Shown one piece after another: positions 48,604 through 60,384 of a DNA stretch of 64,000 nt. The stretch is from Verticillium longisporum (lineage: Eukaryota; Ascomycota; Sordariomycetes; Glomerellales; Plectosphaerellaceae): positions 2,604,001 through 2,668,000 of the forward strand of contig JAETXT010000012.1 of assembly GCA_019188255.1 (NCBI GenBank). The letters run 5' to 3'. The notes beneath the pieces are model-generated. The model saw only the letters and a list, made by a program, of their open reading frames with translations, was not told the DNA's origin and made no database searches. Within the stretch, counting starts at the first letter, position 1. Each line of letters starts with the position of its first letter. The position numbers and the translations under genes were made by a program.

Positions 48604-51600
48604 ATGAGTTCCGCCGAAGACTCAACACCCAGTCCCGACCTCGACCTCGGTCTTGATATGGATCTCGACTTTGACTCGGCCCCGGAGGCTTCTGCTCTGC
48701 AGGCTGTCGCCGACAGCATGGCCGCCGAAAACGCACACACCACCACTACCACCCACATGGCTTCCAGTGACAACCATGACACGAGCGGCATGGACACCTC
48801 CGAGGACAAGCACGACGCTTCCTCGCCATCACCGGCTGCTGAAGATCGCGGCAGCCCCACCCCCAGCCAGAACGGCAAGAAGCGCCCCTCGACGTCGTCC
48901 GCAGCCGAAGACCCCAACGCGCCGCCGGCAAAGGTGACAAAGCGAAGGGCGGCGAGGGCCTGCGTGAGTTGCCGCGCGCGCAAAGTGCGATGCGACGTTG
49001 TCGAGGGAGCGCCTTGCGGAAACTGTCGGTGGGACAATGTCGAGTGCGTTGTGCAAGAGAGCCGGCGTCGCAAGTGAGTGCATTCCAATTTCTTCTTCTT
49101 CTTCCTTTTTCTCGTCTTTCGATTCTTCCCAGCATCACCAGAATCGACACAGCCAGTGGCCATGACTACGACGGCATTCGATACGCTGTTTGAACTACCC
49201 CTCATCAAGCATGCCGAGGCGTTCAGATTCAAAAGCTGTTCTTACAAGGTGGCTTGCCAAGGGCTTCTCGCGATCCATGCCAACTCGGGCATGGCTTGCA
49301 TGACATGCATCGCTTATTCCGAGGCTGGTAGCAACGGAGCGAGAAGGGGAAAACAACTGCAGCAATATGCGCGCTCCAATTCACCTAGATTTGGACATTT
49401 CATTTCACTTTTTGTTTCTCGCTCATCCGTGGACGAAAAGGGGAGCAACTCGCTGACGTCCCTTACAGAAAAGCACTGCTCACTGCGAGCACGGCAGTTG
49501 CGGTAGCCGAGGCTCAGCTGCGGGCGAAGGGGAGCGAAGGACAGCACCACCAATTACATCAGCAGCACCCGCATCACCATGCACTGCACCAGCACCCCAG
49601 CCTCGCCCCTGCGACGGCCAACGTTAACATTCAGAGCAACGCCGAACTGCGACACGCCAGCATTGCATCGGCCGCCTCGATCGGTTCGATGGGCGCGCCG
49701 GCTTCAGGCCAGACTGGGGCCGGTGTGGAGGGCGGCCCGCTAAACGGAATTTCCGGCGGTGCCGAGGGGGCCACTGTGTCTCCTGACGGGCACGTTCCGC
49801 ACATGATTTGTGAGTGTTCTTTTTTTTTTTTTTTTGGGCCGTGGTTTCCGCAGTTTTGCCCATGTTTTTCCCCCTTTTACATCATGATTTGCATCATGAT
49901 CATTTCGGCGCATTCTGGGCTATGGAGAAACTCCGATCGGGCTGTTTCCCCTTTGGCTGCACCCTGTGCCGGCCCTGGGGCTTCTAGAGCGCGCGGCTTC
50001 CCCAATCGAAGGAAGGCCTGACGGGACCACTCCTCGACTGGCGCGCTGGGGCTTTGGGCCCTTAGTACCCCCTTGCAAGGAGAAAGGCCCTGGCAAGGAG
50101 AAAGGGGACTGGTGGAATGCGGACTGGGACCGTCGGGCTCTAGCCTCACTCAGCCTCATGCCCGCTAGCCACAGCTCCGACAAGCACGTGCCGTCTGTTT
50201 TTGGCGGGGAAATTGGGGTTCTGGGCTTGGAGGCTCCGGGTTTGGGGTGGACAAGTCGGGGGAGTGCTCGATTTGGGGATCCTCCTCCTCCCTCTCTTTC
50301 GACCCCTCCCCACTTTCACATGCCATCCTCCTCGACTCTGTCCTCGTCATGCCCCTCGTTCTTTTTTTCATCATGTTACACTAGCCAATCTGTCAGACGC
50401 GAACTTGTCAAAGAGGCTGCAGCTGACCACGAGACCCCTGTGGTCGAATTAGATCAACAATCTGCGCTCCGCCAGGACGCCAATGCCACAGCTACGGCCA
50501 ACGCCAATGCCCACCTCCTCAGCAAGCTGCAGGCCGCAGCGGCACAAGACACAAACGCCCGTCGTTTGCTGGCCAACCTCCTGACCCGCGCCCAGGCTGT
50601 CACATCATCGTCGGCCGCCGCAGCATCGTCATCATCATTCTCATCACAGACTTCCTTTGGCGACCTGCGAACCAGTCAATTCCTCGCCTCGCTCGAGGAG
50701 CCAGATCTCCAAGCGCAGCTGCCAGCCTTTGTCAAACCACTGCCCGCCCGCATCGCCTCAGAGGATGTCAAGTACCTCCACACCAAGGGTGCGCTCTCCC
50801 TGCCGCCGCTGCCTCTCCAGACCGCCCTCCTCCAGGCGTACGTCGAATACGTTCACCCCTACATGCCCCTGCTCGACCTTCGCGAGTTCCTGGGCGCTGT
50901 CAATGCTCGCGATGGCCTGTGCGGTCAGGTCAGCCTGTTCCTCTACCAGGCCATCATGTTTGCGGCCACGGCCTTTGTCGACATGAAGGCCCTGAAAGAG
51001 GCAGGCTATTCCACTAGGAAGGCCGCTAGGCGATCGTTCTTCTCCAAGACCAGGGTATGTCCGCGTCTCCCGCACTCCCCCCCACCCTTGACACCCCTGC
51101 TCCATGCTTGAACCCCCATATTCACATGCTTTTTTTCTCTCCTTGCCAGCTTCTCTACGACTTCGATTACGAGTCCGATCGCCTCGTCCTCGTCCAAGCT
51201 CTGCTGCTCATGACCTACTGGTACGAGACGCCCGATGATCAGAAGGATACTTGGCACTGGATGGGCGTCGCCATCTCCCTCGCCCACACCATTGGCCTCC
51301 ACCGCAACCCCGCCACGACGAGCATGCCCCTGCGCAAGCAGAAGCTGTGGAAGCGCATCTGGTGGTCCTGCTTCATGCGTGATCGTCTTGTCGCCCTCGG
51401 CATGCGCCGTCCCACCCGCATCAAGGATGAGGACTACGACGTGCCCATGCTGACTGAAAGCGATTTCGAGATTGAGCTCCTCGCGGAAGAGAACCACGCC
51501 GTCCCCGCCGAGTGTACCCTTGTCCGTGACATCGCCATGCAGCAGGAGCTGGCGTCCATGTGTGTCGCCAAGGCCAAGCTGTGCATCTGCATCAGTCACA

Positions 51601-52763
51601 TGCTCAAGGCCCAGTACTCGGTCCTCATCCGCGACAAGATGCGCCCCGACAACACTGTCAACAGCACCATGATGCTGTTCCCGAACAAGAAGCTCGACAA
51701 CTTCGAGAGCGTCACATCGGTGGACCTCGAGCTCATGGCCTGGGCGGAGGCTCTACCCCAGACCTGCCAGTATCGGCCCCTGACGCCGCTCGATGTCAAG
51801 AACGGTCGCTCGACTCTCGCCGTCCAGCGTACACTGCTGCACATGGTCTACTACACAACCATCTCTGCCTTGCACCGACCGCAGTTCCTCCCCTCCTCTC
51901 CGAGCCAGGCACCGACTGCCTCGCGCCAGGTCCAAGAGATGTCTCGCCTGCGCGTTCGTGATGCCGCCATGCACATCACTCGCATGGCCTCCGAGCTGCA
52001 CCATCTACGCCTGGAAAAGTTCCTCCCGACCACCGGTGTGACTGTCATCCTGCCTGCCATGATCATCCACCTTCTCGAGATGAAGAACCCCATTGCTCAG
52101 GCTCGTGACCGCGCCAGCCGCGGGTTCAAGCAGTGCATGCGTGTCATGGAGAAGCTGCGCGAAATCTACGCCGCCGCTGACTACGCCACTGGTTTCCTCG
52201 ATGCCGCTCTCAGCAAGGCTGCCATTGATATTGGTGCCGGCGCCGGCGCTCAGGCTGCCGCCGTGACGCAGCAGAATCTCAAGATGGCCAATCCGTCGTT
52301 CGGCGCGCAGACGCCCCCGCCTGAGAACGCGCCCTACATGACATCTTCTGAAGCCCTCTTTGCCAAGCCGAACCAGGTCGTGCAGGCCACGAACAACACG
52401 AACATGGTGCTTCCGCAGACCATCAACGCGGCGGCCCTCGATCTCTCGGCGTCTCCGCCATCGACAGACAAGGACCTCGAGTCGACCCTGGGTGGACTCA
52501 CCCCGAGCGCGAGCGGAGGGTCCGAGGAGCCGGAGCTGTTGGACCTTGATTTCCTTCAGGGCCAGGATGACATTGACTGGAACGCCATGGCGGGCACGGA
52601 GCTCGACATGGACCAGTGGCTGCAGTTCCCGCCTGAGGGCGTGAACAACTCTGACGAGGGCCTTGTGGCCAACGTTTTCGGGGAGGAGGGCATGCAGGAT
52701 GCCATGAACTGGGCAGCTGCCGGGGCTGGTGACGTCAAGGCCGAGATGGCAGCCGCCGCATGA
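48604..52763 (+). CDS. FarA/CTF1-type Zn2Cys6 transcription factor (fatty-acid / cutinase regulator family)
   Basis: Four exons: 48604-49073, 49469-49809, 50397-51054 and 51150-52763; introns of 395, 587 and 95 nt. The zinc cluster is CVSCRARKVRCD..PCGNCRWDNVEC at residues 120-147, flanked by KRRAARA and VVQESRRRK, the form I recognise from cutinase transcription factor 1 and FarA/FarB. Exons 3-4 carry the fungal_trans domain (YVEYVHPYMPLLDLREFLGA, LLYDFDYESDRLVLVQALLL, WWSCFMRDRLVALGMRRPTR). The C-terminus is acidic (LLDLDFLQGQDDIDW), probably an activation domain. Exon 3 needs one added A in the AAA at 50410-50412 to join as YANLSKEAAADHETP; the exons then total 1028 codons. Known relatives activate fatty-acid oxidation and cutinase genes. 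Confidence 0.87.
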
Positions 52764-54240
52764 GGTGGCTGTTTGGTGCGAGGTCTTTCGGCTCGAATGA
52801 TGTTTTTGTTTTCAGTTGCACATTTTGCTTTTTTTTTTTTCAGAGTTGGCATATCTGATTTGCATGTTCATGATATCGGCGTTGGGGGCAGACAAAAAGT
52901 CGCCATTGGGGGGCCTTCGCGCCTCGGCGTTTAAACAATGGCTGGGCATCTATATATACACATGGTGTTGTTAGGCACATTTGGTGATTTTGGGAGAGGC
53001 CCGATCTTTAATGAGATACCATGAACTTGACCACCGAGCGACCTTTTATCATGCTATGACTCTGGAACACCCTTTAACAAGCGATGTGCACTGTAAATGT
53101 TGTAGTGGGTCTTGAACCCAAGGAGTAGTACGCCGGTGTCAAGGAGTCTTATATAACGAGTAAAGGGATTAATTATTAGTCTCTTAAGGGTCTCTAGGAA
53201 GATAGAATAATCGATGCCCTTCTCTAAATCTTAGTCCGTTGAGCTTTCTTATAACTATTCCCTTACTATGCTTAGTCCTCTCTTCTTAATTCCTACGATC
53301 AAACAATAGGCGATCCCCTATCGGTCTCATACCTCCCTCAGGTCCTGACAGCCGGGCCCACTAAAGGGGTTCACGACTTAGACGACAGCTCTGTCAGTGC
53401 TAGCCAATATGGATAAAAGTCGTTTTCAATACGAGCGAGCTTCATTGCCAATGCCAGTGATTCTTAATGCCGGCTGCCTTGAATGCTATGTGCTGTACGT
53501 GATGAGGAGGAGTTGGGGTATTCTCATACATGAGAAGGACTTGGATAGATCATGTACTGCTGGAGAATGTGATTTATTATAGCGGACCTTGGGAACCAGA
53601 TCATCAGGCTATTTCACTTTACTGGGTAGTGCAGACTGAAGGGTGCTGGATTCTTGAGATAATATTCGGGACTTATCACTATATGCACTAAGGACATCAG
53701 GCTCATAGCCGTATACTGTATCTCAACATCTAATGTTTTAGCCAAGCCTTAACAACGGCCGGTTCGTCGGACCTTCCCAAAATGTACCTCTAACTGCGAC
53801 GGTGGATGCAGTTGGGTTTGTACATTCTCTGCGACTCCAGCCAGCACGGAATGCAGCCGCCGTGGCTTGTGAAGGGCTGAGCGAAACGGGGGGGCGCCTG
53901 AGCGCATTGGTGAAGAGAGGTCGTGCACTTGGAGCTTGACCTAGCGGCCGCGTTGGCGCCGGACCCAACCGTGTCGAAAAGTTGGGGAGGGTGGGCGTGA
54001 GAATCTCTATGGTGGAATGGGATTGCCTCGTGCTGAATCCTTGGCTCATTGTTCCTGGCCTTGCGAGTCATATTGGCGAGATTGTTGCGGATGCTTTGGC
54101 GGTAGTCCAGTACAGTCACCTGTTGAGAAAGATTGCTGGTGATAAGTTATAATTCCGCAGTTGGTATTTGTTGTCAACGTCAGTCCTGGTGCAGGCTTGA
54201 AGTCCAAAATCTGACGTTTTTAAGACTATCTCTGGCCTGT
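52764..54240. other. Gene-poor region with an old repeat relic
   Basis: 3' UTR of the FarA-like gene, then unrecognised DNA with a possible LTR fragment at 53097-53350. No convincing gene. Confidence 0.45.
53097..53350. repeat. Possible degraded LTR or repeat relic
   Basis: A sharply bounded, transition-worn AT-rich patch starts TGTTGTAGTGGGTCTTGAAC and ends near CAGGTCCTGACA (a TG..CA form). Most CA and TG are lost inside. No target duplication was seen, so the LTR identity is weak. Confidence 0.3.
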
Positions 54241-54308
54241 CAAAAATTTTGTCGCCTACCAAAAGTTTTGCCATATGTCAAAAATTTTGGCAAGTAACAA
54301 AACTTTTG
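54241..54308. repeat. Four palindromic 11-mers at an exact 19-bp period
   Basis: CAAAAATTTTG 54241-54251, CAAAAGTTTTG 54260-54270, CAAAAATTTTG 54279-54289 and CAAAACTTTTG 54298-54308. The cores are conserved and equally spaced, while the 8-bp spacers differ completely. Confidence 0.85.
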
Positions 54309-54598
54309 CAGCTAGTAGCTCGATGCATATCACTATAGGTCATATGGCATGGGGGCTATTGCCAGGGCGCATGCCAAGATTTCGAAAGGGCGACCAGTTA
54401 GACGGTTCGAAACAATGCCGGCAACGTGGCACAGTATATCGCGCGCGAGACCTTAGAAAACCTTCGCCAACAACTCAAAAACAAGCACCCAGCTCACAAC
54501 TTGCAACTACTTCTCCCCGCGCTCATCGCTTCTTTTGCCGACCTTCTGCGGCCCTGACGACCCATGCAACCTCCTCCAAACCTGTCGACGTCCAGATG

Positions 54599-55668
54599 TC
54601 CAGGGGACGGCACATCCCCCCGCACGAGTGGCAAGACCATCCCTTTGATGCCGAAAGCTGGCCTCAGTACTTCATATGATCGACAGCCAAGTGGCAGAAA
54701 ATAGATGTCGCCAATTGAATTAAAGGATAGAACGAACAGTACATCTACATGCCTGTACGTTACTTGTTTTTTAACAGACCTACCCGCTATAACCATGTGC
54801 TGAATGAGTACCTGTCAAGATCCATATTAGAGCTATTCAGGCAGGCGGTGATCAGTATATGTACTGAGGCCAAATTTCGGCACCAAAGGGATAAGGAAGT
54901 CATCCAGCATCTCTACTATGAACGAAGACTTCCGGTGCAGAGCAAAATAAAAGAAACAGACCTCGTCCGTACCATGAAAAAGGACCACAATTTTGACGCA
55001 ACGTAAGCTCGATGCTCTAAGCCACATACCACTTCCCAATCAGTTCCTTTAACGCAACTCCAAAAGTGCAGCCCAGTACCACGCACAACTCAACAGATGG
55101 GGTCGGCAAAAGAACCTCAAAAAAGAGGAGGCAGGCATGATGATAGCCGTTCTCAACTGGTTGAAGGAAAAAAAGGACATGGAAGCTAGGCCTGTTATCT
55201 CGGGCAAGCCATGGGGGAAGGCTAGGTTGAACCGTACGCGACGGCGTCCCGTCAGGGGACGCTCGCCTGATGATACAGCGTAAGTTCCTCCTCCCTCGAC
55301 CATATTCTAGTACACTGGTGACGTGTGATCTCTCAGATTTACCTCGAGAGGTGACTATCGAGGTTCTCGACGAAGATAACACCTGGGTACCGTACAAAGA
55401 CCAGACCATTGACACGGATGAAAACTTGACACTCCTATCGCCCAAGAAAGACGGCCAGCTCACTGCACTAAGCGATTCGCTGGCGACTGAGCAGCTAGAC
55501 GGAGCAGTAGCCTCTGACCCGGGAGGGGGATGGGGAGGTGGAGCGGAATCATTTTCACCCAATTCCATCATGGCACGGTTTCTAATGGATCCTGACGATT
55601 TCAGTGATCTAAACCTGCCCAGGCTGTGTGGTCTGAGCAGTCGTTTTTCAAACATGACCTTGGGTTGA
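54599..55668 (+). pseudogene. Clr5-domain protein, incomplete or decayed
   Basis: The Clr5-like core is split by a 64-nt intron (donor 55003, acceptor 55066). Exon A ends in DKEVIQHLYYERRLP and RTMKKDHNFDAT; exon B (55067-55279) starts AAQYHAQLNRWGRQKNLKKE. The pattern LY..L..M...F.AT..QY...L..WG.KN fits the Clr5 domain found at the N-terminus of many Pezizomycotina proteins. A last exon (55337-55668) encodes REVTIEVLDEDNTW and an acidic tail, but its phase does not join exon B. A possible first exon begins at ATG 54599 (MSRGRHIPPHEWQDHPFDAE). With an unclear start, an insertion in the domain and a phase conflict, I treat it as a probable pseudogene; a mis-sequenced gene is possible. Confidence 0.45.
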
Positions 55669-55857
55669 ACGCTTGAATATAACCCTTTCCAGATCCTTCG
55701 CTGCCCGATGCGATATTCAGACCAGCTCGTGGGCGGAGAGCTCACAACGAGAAGTAGTAGAAATACAGAGAGGACCCCCCCTTGGAAAGTCATATTTGGC
55801 CAGACGCTCACTGCCAACAATACACAGAGGATACTGACACAGTCACAAATCAATAAG

Positions 55858-56915
55858 ATGGCCAAATTCTCTTTCATTTCATATCTCTTCTTCCTCTTCG
55901 CTGCGGTCCTCTGTGCCGGCGTCGAAGCCAGCTACGGCCGCAGCCCGACCCGTGTCAAGGAGGGCCAGAGCATCCAGCGCGCCATCAACCGCGCGCAGCC
56001 CGGAGACACCATCCTCGTCGGCAAGGGCACATACCGCGAGCAGATCACCATCAGCAAGGATGGCATCCGCCTGATCGGCGACAAGGCCATCCTCCGGCCC
56101 CCGTCACGGCACCCAAGAAGCCCAACGGCTGCGTCGGGCTGGCGGGCGACGGTACGGCGGCGGGCATCTGCATCATCGGACCCAAAGTCAAGCTCGACCC
56201 TTTTCCCGGCCAGGAGCACCGCAAGGTGGCGTCCGTTGACAAAGCCGTCCGCGACGTGCGGGTCGAGGGGTTCGAGGTCCGCGACTTCCAAGGCCTCAAC
56301 ATCGCCATTGTTGGCGCCAAGAACACCGAGGTCAAGCACAACACGGTCGTCGACGGCACGGCCTACGGCATCCTGACGGTCGGCTCGGTGGCGACGCGTA
56401 TCACCGGCAACAAGGTGTCGTCGTCGTCGCTGCTCTTCATCGGCATCTGCATGGACGACAAGTCGGACGTGGCGGTGACCAAGAACACAATCTCCGACTA
56501 CGGCATCGGCCTCTGCGTGCAGACCAACGGGGCGCGCGTCTCACACAACACGGTGCGCAACTGCTGCGCCGGCGCCTTTGTCGACCCCGGCATCGACGGC
56601 GCCCGCGTCACGGACAACCGCATCAGCGACTCGAACCCGTTCTGCCCGTCGGCCGGCGGCGTCTCCATCGCCGGCGCGACCAACACCAAGGTCTCGGGCA
56701 ACAAGATCTCGGGCATCACCGACAATGGCAACCCGGAGCTCATCTCCTCGGGCATCGCCATCTTTGACTTCCTCGGCCGCGTGGCCTCGAACAACGTCGT
56801 CGTCAACAATGTGCTGAAGAAGAACGACCAGGACCTGCTAGTCGACACCACCGGCACGAACAATAAGGTCGCCAACAACGACTGCGCAACACCCGAGGCT
56901 CTCTGCAAGAAGTGA
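55858..56915 (+). CDS. Secreted right-handed parallel beta-helix protein, one apparent frameshift
   Basis: ATG 55858; MAKFSFISYLFFLFAAVLCA is a signal peptide. The mature part begins with the NosD/pectate-lyase-like opening VKEGQSIQRAINRAQPGDTI and GTYREQITISKDGIRLIGD. The frame breaks in the C5 run at 56098-56102. One added C gives ILRPPVTAPKKPNGCVGLAG and 352 residues. The rest is parallel beta-helix (PbH1-type) repeats: VRVEGFEVRDFQGLNIAIVG, NTVVDGTAYGILTVG, NTISDYGIGLCVQTNGARVS, NKISGITDNGNPELISSG. Cysteines (GLCVQ, RNCCAG, NPFCPSA, NDCATPEALCKK) suggest disulphides. The fold is typical of polysaccharide lyases or hydrolases, but I cannot see a pectate-lyase calcium site. It lies between a decayed gene and a RIPed transposon, so it may be an accessory gene. 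Confidence 0.82.
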
Positions 56916-57180
56916 GTCGCTGTCCTGGCAAGTATTTGGGCCTGCGCTCCGCATCGAGACTGGTGAATGAGCAGAGGCCATGCTGTCCACTGTAAGGAAC
57001 ACTACAAGTGCGACAGCCAGAAAATGAAGGGAAAAAACTGAGCGAGAAAGGGCAGGTCAAGGATGTTACTTTATTCGACTTTATAGGATGAATGAAGTCG
57101 AGGTTGCATGTGCTCAAAATGCGGCGCGGTTAATAGATACACGAAATCGCCCCGCCGGTATCGAGGGTTTTTTTGCATAG

Positions 57181-60100
57181 CAGTGCTGCACCCCGACCAA
57201 ATAAGTCAAATATAGGTGTCGGATTTAGTTATTTAGTCCGCTGAATTCGATAGATTTAGTTATTTAGTCCTATTTGTAAATATCTAACTTGTTTAGTTAG
57301 TAATAAAGCTATTACGATAGTTATTAGCCTACCTAAGACCTAGATTCCGTAGTATTAAGACGATTCGCTACTATCGAGCCCTAATATAACCCTCCTAGCT
57401 GAATTGCTCCTCGACGAAGCTAGTTATTAAGGTATTAAAGCTCTTCTAGTATATCTAAAGCTATTCCTAACCTCTACGACGTTAGAGTTAGCTTCGAGAG
57501 GCTAAATGCTCTTTTATAATCTACCGATATCGTAGGTATCGCTAAGATATTAAGGGCGAACTTACTAATAGTAGGATATACCTCTTAGCGGCCTAATTAC
57601 TAAGTAATAGGGTCCTTAATAGTAGAGTCCTATAAGAGATTAAGGCTAAGATACTTATTAAGCTTAGAGTTAAGTACTAGAACTCTCTAACGCCTATTCT
57701 ATACTTAATTATCGAAGCTCGTCGGGGGCGCTATAGGCTAAAGGTCCTATAGCTATTCAAAGCCGCCTTAGCTATAGTCTCTTTAAAGATTCGAGGAGGA
57801 TATAGAAGGAGAGCGGTATTAGCGCTCCTACTATTAATAGAGGCCCTATTATATATAATAAAGCTATATAAGCTACTCTAGGCTTAATTATTATATTTAA
57901 AGCTATTAATACCTAAGGCTAGGGTAGAGGATTATAGTAGCTATATAGAGAGGGGACTCCTTAAGCTTCGTATAGTATTAATTTAACTTCTATTATATAT
58001 TAGTAATAGATAGATAGAAATAGTAGCGTAAATCTTTAATAAAGGCCTCGAGGCGTTATAGTATATTTATATATTTATTATAGATATACTCTAGAAGTAC
58101 TTAATTAATCGGAAGCGATATAGGTCGTTTATTTCGCTAACGCTATACTCGTTTATAAGTACTTAAAGAGGCCTACTTTTCCTATTATTAATTATTATTA
58201 TTCAGATTATTAAAAAACGCCTTCTACTCCTCTATCCTCTCTAGGATATACTCTATTCTAACGAGAACCTCTTAAAGGGTACTATAGCTCCTATCTTTAC
58301 TCTATCCTTATATTTATATTATCTATCGATAGAGGGGCTCGAGGGTAATATAAAGCTCTATTAAAAGGCGCTAATCTTTAAAGAGGAGGTAATCTTTAGT
58401 AGGAATTTACTTATAGGGGTCGACCTTATATATATTTCTAGTTAAGAAGCTTTAAATATCGCTTTTCTTCTTTAGAGCTTAATTAAGTATTAGATATATT
58501 AAATTCTATTAAGTCTTATTATTTAATAATAATTAAAGCTCTATTATTATTTATTAATAGAGGAGGAACTCTTAATTTTAAGCTTCCTCTATTATAATAT
58601 ATTAGAAGTACTTACTCCGTTATAAAGAGGATCTTATTTATTTAACGATATTATAAAGCTTTCCTATTAGGCCTTTCTTCTATTAGAGGCGTAGGATATT
58701 ATTAGGACTATTATTATTCTTAAAAGATTAAGATTCTTACTTAAACGTCTTATTATCCTCGCTATAGAGGAATATATAGCCGATAAAGTTAAATATATAA
58801 TTATAGTATCGTAATCGGTATTTAATAGTATCTTCTTTATATAATTTAGGATAAAGAATATATAAGAGCTTATAAATATAAATATCGTTTATTAAAGCAT
58901 TATTAGAAACTAGAATATTAATAAGATTAACGATATCCTAGTTCCTAATAATACTTATAATAATATTAGCTATAAAGATACCTATATAAATACCTAGCTA
59001 TTTATAAAGTACTAGGAGACGCTATTATTATTACCCTTAGCTATTAATATAATATATAGATATTATAAATATCTTAAAGCGATTTAGAGAAATCTAATAA
59101 TTATAAGAGAGATAAATATTTATTAAGGAAGCTTAAAGTTCCGCCTATATCTACTTCTTCTTTTATATAAAGATTCGATTAAGTCTTATATATAGACTCC
59201 TTCGATTCTAAAAGAGGTTATCGTATATATTTAGATTTAGATTTAATAATAAATAATATAGGAATAAATTATTAAAAACATTAAATAGCTAATTCATATT
59301 AATAACGAAGCTAAGGGTAAGCTCTTCTAGCCCTTCTATTTAAGCCCTCGATAGAGTAATAGGACGTTATAGATAAAGCGGAAGAGAAGTATCTAAAGAA
59401 CTCTAGGAGATATCCTCTATTAAGGATCCCTCGAATATCCTATATCTCTTCCTTAGATAGAGGCTCGAAGAAGTCGTCGTAGAGGCTTTAAATAGCATTA
59501 GATCCTATCTCTTATTATAGAGATTATAGATCTAGAAGCTCTCGCTAAAGGTATTCCTTTTATTAAAGAGCTCCGCTATAAAGATCCCGTAATCCTTAAT
59601 CTAGCTTATATAGCCTCTAGAGCCCTTCTTTATAATAAGAGTATCGAGGGTGAAACGGCGGCTACGCTAAATAGCTATAAGGAGGTCGGGATCGGAGTAG
59701 TTTAATTCGGAGAGCTAAGTACGAATAGAGGTAAGGGGGCGGGTTCTAAAGATAATAAGAGATATATCGACGATAATAATAGTATAGGAATAGCCCTAAG
59801 GGCGTAGGAGCTATCGTAGCGATATTATAGGTAGGCTATATTAATAGAATTACTATATTAATAGAATTATGATTTTAGGGGAATTACCCTAGGTTCTAAT
59901 ACCTTATATATATAAGTATAAGCGTATTAGATAATATAAGTAGAGTCTTCTTTATAGATATTAATAGAAGCTAGTAGCCTAGTTAGTTAGGATCTCTAAT
60001 ACCCTATTAGAGGCTATGGGTTCGAATCCTATTATTAGCATTATCGTGCTATTAATGAGAGACTCCTTCTTATTAACGGTACGACTTTTTAATTAATTAG

Positions 60101-60287
60101 ATAGGCCTTTTTATAGGTCCTAGGGCTCGGAATAGCTATATTCCGGGCCTAAATACGTATTTAAACGTTTACTAAATATCTAAATATCGAAATATTATAG
60201 ATTTAGTTATTTAATTATAGGAAATCGGTCTATTTATTTAGCTATTTAATGATTTAACTTATTATATTTAATCGGGGTATATTACTG
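57181..60287. mobile_element. RIP-mutated hAT-like DNA transposon, 3107 bp
   Basis: Inverted termini: CAGTGCTGCACCCCGACCAA at 57181, and in reverse complement from 60287 CAGTAATATACCCCGATTAA. Nearly all differences are transitions. An 8-bp flank TTGCATAG (57173-57180) corresponds to TTATATAG (60288-60295), differing by G/A and C/T only, which fits an 8-bp hAT target duplication later hit by RIP. The interior is extremely AT-rich and poor in CA and TG. No coding frame survives. Class is based on the CAG terminus and 8-bp duplication. Confidence 0.72.
59970..60040 (+). pseudogene. tRNA-like relic inside the hAT element
   Basis: GCTAGTA at 59970 pairs with TATTAGC at 60033-60039 (one G-T pair). 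An A-box-like AGCCTAGTTAGTTAGG, an anticodon-stem-like CTCTA/TAGAG and a perfect B box GGGTTCGAATCC follow in order over 71 nt. The anticodon loop is two bases too long, so it is probably non-functional. It may be the tRNA-derived head of a SINE or a captured tRNA. Confidence 0.45.
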
Positions 60288-60384
60288 TTATATAGTGTAA
60301 TGGAATTCATGTGTTAAGGTTTTTGAAAAGACTGTGACTTGACTGCGAACAATCATTTAAGAGCCTGGTGCGAGATGACTTCCG

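Noticed and set aside
55017..55877. 286-codon minus-strand frame over the Clr5 region
   Set aside because: No domain, and it overlaps the plus-strand Clr5 exons, which do show family motifs.
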